A stretch of DNA of 64,000 nt, taken from positions 84,206 through 148,205 of the forward strand of contig NZ_JAVHUY010000022.1 of the NCBI RefSeq assembly GCF_031085175.1, written 5' to 3'. Position 1 is the stretch's first letter. Every line of letters begins with the position of its first letter. Position numbers and translations under genes: made by a program. Source of the stretch: Phytohabitans maris. GTDB lineage: Bacteria; Actinomycetota; Actinomycetes; Mycobacteriales; Micromonosporaceae. The notes beneath the pieces were generated by a model. That model was not told the origin of the DNA. It ran no database searches and saw only the letters and a list, made by a program, of their open reading frames with translations. Positions 16,819-24,723 of the stretch are shown one piece after another.

Positions 16819-17980
16819 GGATCGCACTCCCGTCATCTGTGGCATCGGGCTGTCCGACTACCCGAAGGCCCCTCACCTCGACGCCCGGGGACACCAGGCC
16901 CAGGCCCTGCGGCGGGCGCTGGCGGACTCGGGTGTCCGCAAGCAGGACATCGACGGTCTGGCCGTCGCCGAGGCGTGGATCCCCGGCGTACCGGGCTCGG
17001 ACCTGCCCGAGACCGCCGAGTTCCTGGGCATCGACGCCAGGTGGCTCGACGGCACCTACACCGGGGGATCGGCCTACGAGTTTCAGCTCCAGCACGCCGA
17101 GGCGGCGATCCGGGAGGGTCTGGCCCACACCATCGTGCTCGTCTACGGCAGCGACCTGCTGACCCGGCTGGGCCGGTCGCTCGGCACGGCCTACGGCCGC
17201 CCACCCATCGGGGCCCAGCAGTACGAGGCGCCGTACGGGAACCCGACCGTGGCGGCGTACGCGATGGCCGCCCAGCGGCACATGTACCAGTACGGCACCA
17301 CGGCGGAGCAGCTGGCCCAGATCGCCGTCGGCGTCCGCGAGTACGCCGCCCTCAACCCGAACGCGATGTACCGCGACCCGATCACCGTCGACGACGTGCT
17401 GGGCTCCAGGATGGTCGCCGATCCGCTCCACCTTCTGGACTGCTGCGCGATCACCGACGGCGGCGGCGCGGTGATCGTCACCACCGAGGAGCGGGCGCGC
17501 GACCTCAGACAGCCGCCGGTCTACATCCTGGGCACCGCGGCCCGCCAGACGCACTGGTCCGTGAGCCAGGCCCCCGACCTCACCACCACGGCCGGCGCGC
17601 TCGCCGGCCCGGACGCCTTCGCCCGGGCCGGGCTCGCCCCGAAGGACGTCGACATGGTGATGCTCTACGACAGCTTCACCATCACCTGCCTGCTCCTGCT
17701 GGAAAGCCTCGGGTTCTGCGCTCCCGGCGAGGGCGGCGCGTTCGTGGAGGCGGGAAACCTGCGCAAGGGAGGTGCCCTTCCGATGAACACCGACGGGGGC
17801 GGGCTCTCCTCCTGCCATCCCGGGCTGCGCGGCATCTTCCTGCTCATCGAGGCCACGCGGCAGCTGCGCGGTGCCGCCGGCGACGCACAGGTACCGGGCT
17901 GCGAGGTCGCGCTGGCCGCCGGTTCGGGTGGCTGGCTGTCCACGATCGGTGTCTCGATCCTCGGAAGGAGTGCGCGATGA
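16808..17980 (+). CDS. Thiolase-like (SCP-x/Ltp type) protein lacking both catalytic cysteines
   Basis: A 390-residue thiolase-fold protein. The position of the nucleophilic Cys in true thiolases reads TYTGGSAYEFQ, with no Cys. The C-terminal Cys-Gly motif is replaced by AAGSGGWLS. The GHP-type His loop is kept as SSCHPG, together with YDSFTI (about 284). This pattern belongs to the lipid-transfer/Ltp subgroup, members of which, such as Ltp2, act as retro-aldolases with a DUF35 partner in steroid side-chain degradation (established for that family). The DUF35 gene follows with an ATGA overlap, strongly suggesting the same kind of complex. GTG 16808 is the start. Confidence 0.85.
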   Translation: MAREDRTPVICGIGLSDYPKAPHLDARGHQAQALRRALADSGVRKQDIDGLAVAEAWIPGVPGSDLPETAEFLGIDARWLDGTYTGGSAYEFQLQHAEAAIREGLAHTIVLVYGSDLLTRLGRSLGTAYGRPPIGAQQYEAPYGNPTVAAYAMAAQRHMYQYGTTAEQLAQIAVGVREYAALNPNAMYRDPITVDDVLGSRMVADPLHLLDCCAITDGGGAVIVTTEERARDLRQPPVYILGTAARQTHWSVSQAPDLTTTAGALAGPDAFARAGLAPKDVDMVMLYDSFTITCLLLLESLGFCAPGEGGAFVEAGNLRKGGALPMNTDGGGLSSCHPGLRGIFLLIEATRQLRGAAGDAQVPGCEVALAAGSGGWLSTIGVSILGRSAR

Positions 17981-18405
17981 CGCTCGAAGTGATCGATGTC
18001 GAGGACTGGGACCGGCCGCTGCCGGGAAACGACCCGCTCGCCAACGAGTACTTCCGGCTCTGCGCCGCCGGCACGCTCACGATCGAGCGCTGCCCGCAGT
18101 GCCGCTCCGCCCAGCACTACCCGCGCGGCATCTGCATGAGCTGCGGCGCGACGCCCGTGTTCGAGGCGGTCTCCGGCCTGGGCACGGTCTACACGTTCAG
18201 CGTCGTCCGGCAGAACGGCGTGCCGCCGTTCAAGGGCATGGTCCCGTACGTGCTGGCGCTGGTCGACCTGGACGAGGGTCCCCGGCTGATGGGAAACATC
18301 GTCGACTGCGAGCCCGGTGAGGTGGCCGTCGGCGCCCGGGTGCGGGCGTTCGTGATGCGGGCCAACCCGGACGTCGGCATCCCCCAGTGGCGCCTGGCCC
18401 GATGA
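17977..18405 (+). CDS. DUF35 / Zn-ribbon OB-fold protein, partner of the thiolase-like protein
   Basis: A 142-residue protein with an N-terminal helix, a rubredoxin-like zinc ribbon (CPQC at about 38-41 and CMSCG at about 53-57) and an OB-fold domain (GTVYTFSVVRQ onward). DUF35 proteins are acyl-CoA-binding accessory subunits of thiolase-like enzymes. All four cysteines are present. ATG 17977 follows GGAAGGAG and overlaps the thiolase-like stop; its own stop overlaps the MaoC gene. Here it is a stand-alone chain, whereas in ChsH2 it is fused to a MaoC domain. Its activity depends on its neighbours. Confidence 0.9.
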   Translation: MTLEVIDVEDWDRPLPGNDPLANEYFRLCAAGTLTIERCPQCRSAQHYPRGICMSCGATPVFEAVSGLGTVYTFSVVRQNGVPPFKGMVPYVLALVDLDEGPRLMGNIVDCEPGEVAVGARVRAFVMRANPDVGIPQWRLAR

Positions 18406-19253
18406 GTCTCGACGTCGGGGTCGTGGGCCAGCCCTGGCCGCCGGAGCCGCGCACCTGGTCGAGCAGTGACGCCCTGCTCTACGCGCTGGGCGTCGGCGCG
18501 GGCTCGGACGAGCGCTTCGACGAGCTGGCGTTCGTCACGGAGAACTCCGCGGGCCGGCCGCAGCAGGTGCTGCCCTCCTTCGTGGTCACCCTGGCGTCGC
18601 TGGGTCTCGACCCGCGCCTCGGCGGCTTCGAGCTGAGCCAGGTGCTGCACGCGGGGATGGAGATCGAGCTTCGGGCCGCCCTGCCGCCGGAAGGGTCCGT
18701 CGAGGCGGACACCGTCGCCGAGGCGATCCTGGACAAGGGCCGAGACGCCATCGTGGTGCTGCGTACCACCCTCCGCGACCCGCACACCGGCGCGCCCGTG
18801 GCCGTGACCCGCAGCACCAGCCTCGTGCTGGGCGAGGGAGGTTTCGGCGGCGGGCGCGGCCCCGCGCCGGCCGAATGGCGACTGCCGGCCCGCGACCCGG
18901 ACGCGAGCCTGCGGATGGAGACGCGCGTCGAACAGGCGTTGCTCTACCGGCTCAGCGGCGACCGCAACCCGCTGCACTCCGACCCGGTCGCCGCGGCGCG
19001 GGCCGGGTTTCCGCGGCCGGTACTCCATGGACTGTGCACGTTCGGCGTGGCCGCCCGCGCGTTGCTGCACGCCTACGCGGGCGGGGATCCCGGCCGGTTC
19101 GGCCGGATGGGCGTGCGGTTCACCGCGCCGGTGTATCCGGGCCAGGACCTGTTGGTGAACGTGTGGAAGACTGGCGGCGGCGTCCAGTTCCAGGCCCGCG
19201 CCGGCGACCGCGTGGTCCTCGACCGCGGTGTCTTCGCGCTCCGCGCTTCCTGA
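18402..19253 (+). CDS. MaoC-family (R)-type enoyl-CoA hydratase, double hot-dog
   Basis: A 283-residue protein long enough for two hot-dog folds. The N-terminal half is degenerate. The C-terminal half (from about 165) carries the hydratase-2 motif: YRLSGDRNPLHSDP with catalytic Asp and His, then GFPRPVLHGL. This is the layout of peroxisomal MFE-2-type hydratases and actinobacterial steroid hydratases. It would hydrate the enoyl-CoA made by the acyl-CoA dehydrogenase and hand the hydroxyacyl-CoA to the thiolase-like/DUF35 aldolase (inference). It is last in the operon, overlapping DUF35 by 4 bp. Confidence 0.88.
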   Translation: MSLDVGVVGQPWPPEPRTWSSSDALLYALGVGAGSDERFDELAFVTENSAGRPQQVLPSFVVTLASLGLDPRLGGFELSQVLHAGMEIELRAALPPEGSVEADTVAEAILDKGRDAIVVLRTTLRDPHTGAPVAVTRSTSLVLGEGGFGGGRGPAPAEWRLPARDPDASLRMETRVEQALLYRLSGDRNPLHSDPVAAARAGFPRPVLHGLCTFGVAARALLHAYAGGDPGRFGRMGVRFTAPVYPGQDLLVNVWKTGGGVQFQARAGDRVVLDRGVFALRAS

Positions 19254-19315
19254 GCCTGTGTGAAATCCGGGTCACGATCCGATGACAGATCCTTGACGTG
19301 ACCTGTGACCTGTGC

Positions 19316-19355
19316 AACTGTTTTGCATTGTTAAGTGATACGTGGATAGGTGGCG
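19316..19355 (+). promoter_or_regulatory. Candidate shared operator upstream of the Liv binding protein
   Basis: AACTG (19316-19320), a 10-nt spacer and TTAAGTGA (19331-19338), followed by TGG.TAG..GGCG, match the block at 8486-8525. The start codon is about 95 bp downstream. It is probably the operator that ties the binding protein to the permease operon. Confidence 0.5.
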
Positions 19356-19449
19356 TTGTGAGCGCCGCGATGCCGGCCGGACCAGCGCGGCGGCTTGGGG
19401 ACTGGGGCCTCTCCTCTCATCGGATGACATCGGCGAAGGGCACATTCCT

Positions 19450-20631
19450 GTGAAACGAATCCACGCGACCGCGGCGGGCATCTCCGCCCTCCTGCTGCTC
19501 CTGACGGCCTGCGGCGGCGGCGACGAGACCGGCCAGGGCGGCGAGGGCGGCGGCGAAGACCTCGTGGTGGCCGTCCCGGTCCCGCTCACCAGCGGCAACA
19601 GCGCGGCCGCCCAGATGATGCTCAACTCGGCGAAACTCGCGGTCAAGGACATCAACGCCGGCGGTGGCGCGGGCGGGCGCAACCTCGTCGTCAAGGAGTA
19701 CGACGACAAGCTCTCCCCGGACGAGTCGGTCAAGGTGGCCCAGCGCGCGGTGACGGTGGACAAGGCCCAGGCGGTCGTCGGTGCGTACACGACGATCGAG
19801 GGACTGGCGATCCGCCAGGTGACCGAGCCCCGCAAGATCGTCTTTCTCGGTCCGTCGACCATCTCGCCGGCGTTCCTCGACAAGGCGGTCTATACCTACC
19901 GCGTCGGCCACGACCAGCGCGACTACCCGGTGCAGATGATGGAGCTGCTGACCAAGCTCGGTTACAAGAAGCCGGTCGTGCTCGCCGACGACGGGCCGAC
20001 GGGCGCCACGCTGTTCGGCCCGATCGAGGAAGCGGCCAAGGCCGCCGGGCTCCAGCCCGCCGCCACCGTGAAGTACGCCCTCAACGCGACCGACCTCTCC
20101 GGCCCGATCGCCGAGATCAAGCGCTCGGGAGCCGACTCGGTGATCGCCATCGGCAGCTCCGCCGCCGACGCCGGCCTGGCGATGAAGACGATGGTGGAGC
20201 AGGGCGTGCAGACGCCGGTGCTCGGGTTCAGCTCGCTCATCGCGCCGGACGCCCTCAAGATCGGCGGCGACGCCTACACGAAGCTGCCGGCGATCTACAC
20301 CTTCTCCAACATGCAGCCGTCGAAGCCGCAGTACCAGGAGTTCGCGAAGAAGTACGCCGACGAGTACAACAACGGCACGGAGGTGGCCCTGGTCGAGCAG
20401 GCCGGCGCGACGTACGACGCGTTCATGATCCTGGACAGGGCGCTCGACAAGACCGGCGGCGACACCGACGGGGAGAAGCTGGCGCAGGCCCTGGACGGCA
20501 TGGAGCCCGTCGAGGGTGTGAGCGGCAAGCAGGGCTGCCAGATGAGCTACAAGGAAGGCCACAGCGCGTTCAAGCTCTGCCTCGTCGCCTTCAAGTTCGA
20601 AAACGGCAAGCCGGTCGAGCAGGCCGGCTGA
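19450..20631 (+). CDS. Branched-chain amino acid-type ABC substrate-binding lipoprotein (LivK-like)
   Basis: A 393-residue extracytoplasmic protein with a lipoprotein signal: a short basic N-terminus (VKRIHATA), a hydrophobic core and the lipobox LTAC. The mature protein has the periplasmic-binding fold of the LivK/ANF family (VPVPLTSGNSAAAQMM, VVGAYTTIEGLAI, VYTYRVGHDQRDYP). GTG 19450 follows GAAGGG; the open frame extends 36 codons upstream without a signal peptide. It sits alone behind its own promoter, 7 kb from its presumed permeases. The ligand is probably the acid degraded by the island. A strong terminator follows. Confidence 0.9.
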   Translation: MKRIHATAAGISALLLLLTACGGGDETGQGGEGGGEDLVVAVPVPLTSGNSAAAQMMLNSAKLAVKDINAGGGAGGRNLVVKEYDDKLSPDESVKVAQRAVTVDKAQAVVGAYTTIEGLAIRQVTEPRKIVFLGPSTISPAFLDKAVYTYRVGHDQRDYPVQMMELLTKLGYKKPVVLADDGPTGATLFGPIEEAAKAAGLQPAATVKYALNATDLSGPIAEIKRSGADSVIAIGSSAADAGLAMKTMVEQGVQTPVLGFSSLIAPDALKIGGDAYTKLPAIYTFSNMQPSKPQYQEFAKKYADEYNNGTEVALVEQAGATYDAFMILDRALDKTGGDTDGEKLAQALDGMEPVEGVSGKQGCQMSYKEGHSAFKLCLVAFKFENGKPVEQAG

Positions 20632-20647
20632 CCGTGCTGGCCGTGCG

Positions 20648-20680
20648 AGGTGTGCCCCGTCGGGCCGGCGGGGCACACCT
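20648..20680 (+). terminator. Terminator hairpin after the LivK-like gene
   Basis: A perfect 12-bp stem, AGGTGTGCCCCG (20648-20659) and CGGGGCACACCT (20669-20680), with a 9-nt loop, 16 bp after the stop codon. Confidence 0.8.
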
Positions 20681-20870
20681 TGTCCGCACCCGGAAGAGCC
20701 GCGTACAGCCGGCACCGGCGCCACGCCTTTCGCGTCCCGAGTCCTGCGTGGCGGGCTGCCCGCCGGCAGCGGTGTCCACCGTGGACATCCGGTCGGGAGG
20801 GCGGCTGCGGCGCGGCGGATTGGCCTTCGTGACGTCCGGGCCCGGCTCGCGCCGGTCGCCGGAGGTCCGA

Positions 20871-21449
20871 TTAGGACGGTGCGGTGTCCAGGTAGGCGGA
20901 TCCGTGGCGGAGCAGGGTGTGCAGCGCCGGTAGGGCCTGGGCCGCGAGGGGGGCGGGGTCGGCGCCGGGCGCGATGGTTTGGCAGGTGGCCCAGAGGTGG
21001 TCGTGTTCGGCGCCGAGCTGCCACAGCCGCGCGGTCAGCCGGTCCACGCGAACCCCTTGCTGGGTGTTGGCCAGGCCGATCCAGTAGCCGTCGAGGTCGT
21101 CGGGCTTGTTGCCGAGTCCGGCGCGCAGCGGCAGTAGCCGGTGGGCGCGGGCGAAGCCGGCCAGGTTCTGCGGTGGCACCTCGGCGGCCAGCCCGCTGGC
21201 CAGGAGCGCCTCGATCACGCCGGCCGTGGGCAGGCCCTGGGTGCGCAACGCGGCCTGGACCGTGCGGCGGGTCGGTGTGCCGCCGTCGGGTGTGCCGTGG
21301 GCGAAGACCCAGGCGGCGTACTGCCGGACGTCGTCGAGGCGGACGAAGCCGCGCCCGATCCGGATCTGCTGGTACCGGAACTCGCCGCGCGGGGAGAAGA
21401 ACTGGCCGCAGTACTGGCCGACCGGCAACAAGGGCGCCTCATCGGGCAT
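20871..21449 (-). CDS. Hypothetical protein, paralogue of the C-terminal half of the SMI1-like neighbour
   Basis: A 192-residue soluble protein without recognised catalytic motifs or a signal. Its middle and end (HRLLPLRAGLGNKPDDLDGY; LWQLGAEHDHLWATCQTI) align with HRVVPQLPGLGNTPQEPGFH and LWIRLPIHADLWSACQGL in the adjacent larger protein, so the two share a domain by duplication. The winged-helix-like stretch QAALRTQGLPTAGVIEALLASG matches the neighbour's AQLAGLRRKGLVTYV region in position. Its start overlaps the upstream gene by 11 bp, so the two are translated together. Function unknown. Confidence 0.7.
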   Translation of the reverse strand: MPDEAPLLPVGQYCGQFFSPRGEFRYQQIRIGRGFVRLDDVRQYAAWVFAHGTPDGGTPTRRTVQAALRTQGLPTAGVIEALLASGLAAEVPPQNLAGFARAHRLLPLRAGLGNKPDDLDGYWIGLANTQQGVRVDRLTARLWQLGAEHDHLWATCQTIAPGADPAPLAAQALPALHTLLRHGSAYLDTAPS

Positions 21450-22632
21450 CGCTGGCCTCCTCGTGGCGGGGCGCCCGCGGGTCGGGCGCGTCCAGGTGAG
21501 CGGCTTCGACGGCGAGCAGCAGGTGCAGCACGTCGAGCAGGGCGTCCAGCAGCCGTTCGGGGTCGGTCTCGAAGCCCGGTGCCGAGTTGCGGGCCGCGCG
21601 GGTCAGGCCCTGGCAGGCCGACCAGAGGTCGGCGTGGATGGGCAGGCGGATCCAGAGCTGGTACACGTTCGAGTCCACCTTGACGAACGGGTTGGCCGGT
21701 GGCCCGATCCGGTGGAAACCAGGCTCCTGCGGGGTGTTGCCGAGCCCGGGTAGCTGCGGCACCACGCGGTGGCGGGCGGCGAAGTCGACGGCCTGCGACG
21801 TCCCGCGGCGCACGTACGTGACCAGCCCTTTGCGTCGCAGGCCGGCCAGCTGGGCGCGGGCGTCGGGGAAGTCGTCGCGTTCGGCCGCGGCCCCGGCGAT
21901 GGACTGTGCCGTCCACGGGCGGTCCCGCCACCGCGCCTCGGTGGGGCCGTGCGCCAGCCGCCAGATCACGTACTCGTCCGGGCTCGTCATGTATGTGCGT
22001 CCGGCCAGCCGGATCCCGACCTCGGCGGGTGGCCCGGCGGCGGTGAACAGCGGCCCGAGCATCCGGCCGAGCGGCAAGACCAGCGGCTCCGGCTCCACCG
22101 CGCCGCTGGGCAGCGCGCGGTCCAACCGCTCCTCGTACCAGGTGAGGAAGTCCGGCTGGGGATGGATGCGCGGCGGCTGGCCGTCCCGGTCGAACTCCAG
22201 CACCCGCCCGCGGGCCGGCCCGGAGACCACGAGCAGCAGGTAGAACGTGCCGCCCAGGTGCGCCAGGGTCAGCGTGCCGGGCAGCAGGTCGTCGTCGCTG
22301 TCCTCGTCGGCGGTGAGGTAGCGGTCGATCCAGTCCTGGCCGAAGTCGACCCCGAGCGGGAGCGGGCAGGGCGCGGCCATCCCGCCGGGAGAGTCCCACC
22401 ACAGCCCGCGGTCCCACTGCTCCAGCGGCAGGATCGGGTTGTCCGGCGCCCAGCCGCCGTTGCCGATCTCGGTCAGGAAGAGCCGGTACGCCTCGGGCAG
22501 CCGCACCCCGTGCTGGGCCTCGAACGCCGCGACCTGCTCGGCGGAGAGCGCCGGGTTCATCCGGCGCAGGCCGGCGGCCTCGGGTAGCCAGGCGAGCTTT
22601 CGCTTGATCCGGTCGACTTGATCCACGTCCAC
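21439..22632 (-). CDS. SMI1/KNR4-like domain protein
   Basis: About 397 residues. The N-terminal region has the SMI1/KNR4 (SUKH) pattern: LSAEQVAAFEAQHGVRLPEA, YRLFLTEIGNGGW, PLEQWDRGLWW. The C-terminal half is a separate domain shared with the downstream gene. SUKH proteins are often immunity proteins for polymorphic toxins, but many are ordinary housekeeping or phage-related proteins and no toxin gene is visible nearby. The start is uncertain: GTG at 22632 or 22626 begins just before the conserved domain. The open frame reaches much further but would overlap the divergent epoxide hydrolase. Confidence 0.7.
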   Translation of the reverse strand: MDVDQVDRIKRKLAWLPEAAGLRRMNPALSAEQVAAFEAQHGVRLPEAYRLFLTEIGNGGWAPDNPILPLEQWDRGLWWDSPGGMAAPCPLPLGVDFGQDWIDRYLTADEDSDDDLLPGTLTLAHLGGTFYLLLVVSGPARGRVLEFDRDGQPPRIHPQPDFLTWYEERLDRALPSGAVEPEPLVLPLGRMLGPLFTAAGPPAEVGIRLAGRTYMTSPDEYVIWRLAHGPTEARWRDRPWTAQSIAGAAAERDDFPDARAQLAGLRRKGLVTYVRRGTSQAVDFAARHRVVPQLPGLGNTPQEPGFHRIGPPANPFVKVDSNVYQLWIRLPIHADLWSACQGLTRAARNSAPGFETDPERLLDALLDVLHLLLAVEAAHLDAPDPRAPRHEEASDAR

Positions 22633-22814
22633 CCGGGTGAGGCTAACCCGGGCCGGCAAGATCCGCCCGCGACCCGCCCTGTTCCAGCCGACTCCTCGGG
22701 CCGCCGGCGCGGCCGGGTTCTCGCAAGCCAGGAAAACGGCGGAGCTCGGCCGCCGCCTGCTCGTAGCCTGAACCACCGTGCGCCAACGCCGTCCGAGCAT
22801 CCAGGAGAGGTCCC

Positions 22815-23987
22815 GTGTCCATCCACATCGAGCCCTTCCGGGTACAGGTGCCGGAGTCCGATCTGGTCGACCTGCGCGCCCGCCTGGCGCGTACCCGCTG
22901 GCCCGAGCCGGCGCCGTCACCCGGGTGGTCACACGGCGTCCCGTTGGAGGTGATGCGGGACCTGTGCCGGTACTGGGCCACCGACTACCGGTGGCGAGCC
23001 GCCGAGACGCGGCTGAACGCGGTCCCGCAGTACCGCGTCGACGTGAACGGGGTGCGGGTACACGTGCTGCACGCGCGATCGGTACAACCCGGGGCGCTGC
23101 CGCTGGTCCTCACCCACGGCTGGCCCGGCTCGGTGCTCGAACTGGTCGGTCTCGTCGGGCCGCTGACCGACCCGGTCAGCCACGGCGGTGCGCCGGAGGA
23201 CGCCTTCGACGTGGTGATCCCGTCCCTACCCGGGTACGGCTTCAGCGCCAAACCGACCGGTCCCGGCTGGGGCATCGAGCGCATCGCCACCACCTGGGCA
23301 CAGCTGATGGCCGGCCTCGGCTACACCCACTACGGCGCGACCGGAAGCGACTGGGGCACCAGCGTCTCCAGCGCACTCGGCGCGCTGGTTCCCCACCAGG
23401 TGGCCGGCGTCCATCTCGTCCCGCCCCTGGCCGGCCCGGACCCGACGACGACCGGCGACCTCACCGACGCCGAACGGGACGCGCTGGCGCGGATGCACGA
23501 GCGCGGACGAACCTCGTCGGCGTACTCCGAGATGCACCGCACCGCACCACAGACCATCGGCTACGCCCTCCTGGACTCCCCGGCCGGCCTGTGCGCCTGG
23601 ATGGCGGAGAAACTGATCGCCTGGAGCGACCACGCTCTGGGACCGACCGACGATCTGCCGGGGGCGTTGTCCCGAGATCAGATCCTCGACCAGATCACGC
23701 TGTACTGGTTGACCGGAACCGCCGCGTCCTCGGCACGGCTGTACGCGCAGAGCATCGAAAGCGTGTCGCGCTGGATCAGCGGCGCGTACGCCGAGCCGGT
23801 CCGCGTGCCGGTCGGCGCCTCCATCTTCCCCGCCGAGGTGCCGCGAACCTCCCGACGATGGGCCGCCCGCCGTTACCCCGACATCAGGTACTGGGCAGAA
23901 CACGACCGCGGCGGCCACTTCCCGGCGCTCGAGGTGCCCGACCTGCTGGTCCAGGACCTGCGCGCCTTCTTCCGTCCACTCCGCTGA
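22815..23987 (+). CDS. Epoxide hydrolase family protein (EHN domain + alpha/beta hydrolase)
   Basis: A 390-residue cytoplasmic enzyme that would open an epoxide to a diol. Residues 3 to about 108 form the EHN lid domain (IEPFRVQVPESDL, TRWPEP). The oxyanion motif is HGWPGS (101-106), the nucleophile Asp179 lies in GSDWGTS, and the catalytic His is in HDRGGHFPALE near the C-terminus. All elements match microsomal-type epoxide hydrolases of actinobacteria. ATG 22815 follows GGAGAGG. It is monocistronic, followed by a repeat copy and a hairpin terminator. Substrate unknown. Confidence 0.9.
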   Translation: MSIHIEPFRVQVPESDLVDLRARLARTRWPEPAPSPGWSHGVPLEVMRDLCRYWATDYRWRAAETRLNAVPQYRVDVNGVRVHVLHARSVQPGALPLVLTHGWPGSVLELVGLVGPLTDPVSHGGAPEDAFDVVIPSLPGYGFSAKPTGPGWGIERIATTWAQLMAGLGYTHYGATGSDWGTSVSSALGALVPHQVAGVHLVPPLAGPDPTTTGDLTDAERDALARMHERGRTSSAYSEMHRTAPQTIGYALLDSPAGLCAWMAEKLIAWSDHALGPTDDLPGALSRDQILDQITLYWLTGTAASSARLYAQSIESVSRWISGAYAEPVRVPVGASIFPAEVPRTSRRWAARRYPDIRYWAEHDRGGHFPALEVPDLLVQDLRAFFRPLR

Positions 23988-24017
23988 CCGGCGCTCGATC
24001 GCGAGGGTACGGCGGAT

Positions 24018-24080
24018 GCCAACCGCGGGCGGTGAGGCCGCGGGAGCAACGGTCCGGACCACCGCGGACGTCGCGGTAGC
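24018..24080 (+). repeat. Copy C of the dispersed ~63-bp intergenic repeat
   Basis: The most compact copy, running from GCCAACCGCGG to CGGACGTCGCGGTAGC. It contains the self-complementary GGTCCGGACC and two CCGCGG sites. It lies 30 bp after the epoxide hydrolase stop. Confidence 0.7.
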
Positions 24081-24098
24081 TCATGTCTTGGGATGGAT

Positions 24099-24120
24099 CC
24101 TGCCCTTCGGAGTGGGCAGG
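24099..24120 (+). terminator. Hairpin downstream of the epoxide hydrolase
   Basis: A CCTGCCC (24099-24105)/GGGCAGG (24114-24120) stem with an 8-nt loop, immediately after repeat copy C. Confidence 0.5.
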
Positions 24121-24194
24121 GTGTCCGGCCGAACCGGTCCAGGTGCACAAGCGGCGCCCGGACGGGTCCGATGGAGTTGGCATGGTAGTAGACA

Positions 24195-24722
24195 ATGGCG
24201 GCCGTGTCTGACATGTCTCCAGCGGCCGTTTCGCCGCCTTCCGCCGCTGGCCGGCCCGCGCCCTGGCTACGTTGGGTCGTGCTACCGGCCGTGGTCGTGG
24301 CGGCGATGCTCTGCGGGGCGGGTGCCGCCACCGCGGTGACACTCCTGGTCGTGCGCGACGAGCAACCACAGTCCACGCGCGAGTACGAGGTGAGGGTGAT
24401 TCTGGACGTGGACCTTCCCGCTGAGCAGAAGGCGGCCGTCGAATCCGCGCTCTCCTCGCGATACCCCGCGGACACGATCGGCTTGGAAACCCGCGAGGAG
24501 GCGTACCAGCGGTTCAAGGAGACCTACAAGGACGACCCGGACCTGGTCGAGAGCGTTCGGCCCGAGAGCCTGCCGGAGTCGTTCGTGGTGACGACTACTG
24601 TCGAGGCGTTCGACTGCGCGGCACTGTCGCCGGTGGAGCGGATGGACGGCGTCGAGGCCATCCGAGTCTGGCAACCGGCCGCTGCCGGGCGCCCCTGCGC
24701 CGTGCTACTGGACTGCCCCTAA
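24195..24722 (+). CDS. Single-span membrane protein with FtsX-like extracellular domain (copy 1)
   Basis: A 175-residue protein. Residues 1-24 are Pro/Ala/Ser-rich and cytoplasmic, one membrane span is at about 29-52 (VVLPAVVVAAMLCGAGAATA), and the rest is extracellular. The extracellular part has the FtsX ECD pattern: VRVILDVDLPAEQKAAVESA, then LETREEAYQRFKETYKDDPD, then PESLPESFVV. The four-helix permease part of FtsX is absent, so this is an orphan sensor-like ECD, not a complete FtsX. Two cysteines (Cys-Ala-Ala in FDCAAL and CAVLLDCP) could form a disulfide. It ends 1 bp before its paralogue. Function unknown; modulation of a RipC-type hydrolase is a guess. Confidence 0.75.
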   Translation: MAAVSDMSPAAVSPPSAAGRPAPWLRWVVLPAVVVAAMLCGAGAATAVTLLVVRDEQPQSTREYEVRVILDVDLPAEQKAAVESALSSRYPADTIGLETREEAYQRFKETYKDDPDLVESVRPESLPESFVVTTTVEAFDCAALSPVERMDGVEAIRVWQPAAAGRPCAVLLDCP

Positions 24723-24723
24723 C

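Noticed and set aside
21439..22632. SMI1-like protein as immunity protein of a polymorphic toxin system
   Set aside because: No toxin, WXG100, LXG or secretion gene is present within the neighbourhood; the family alone is not enough.
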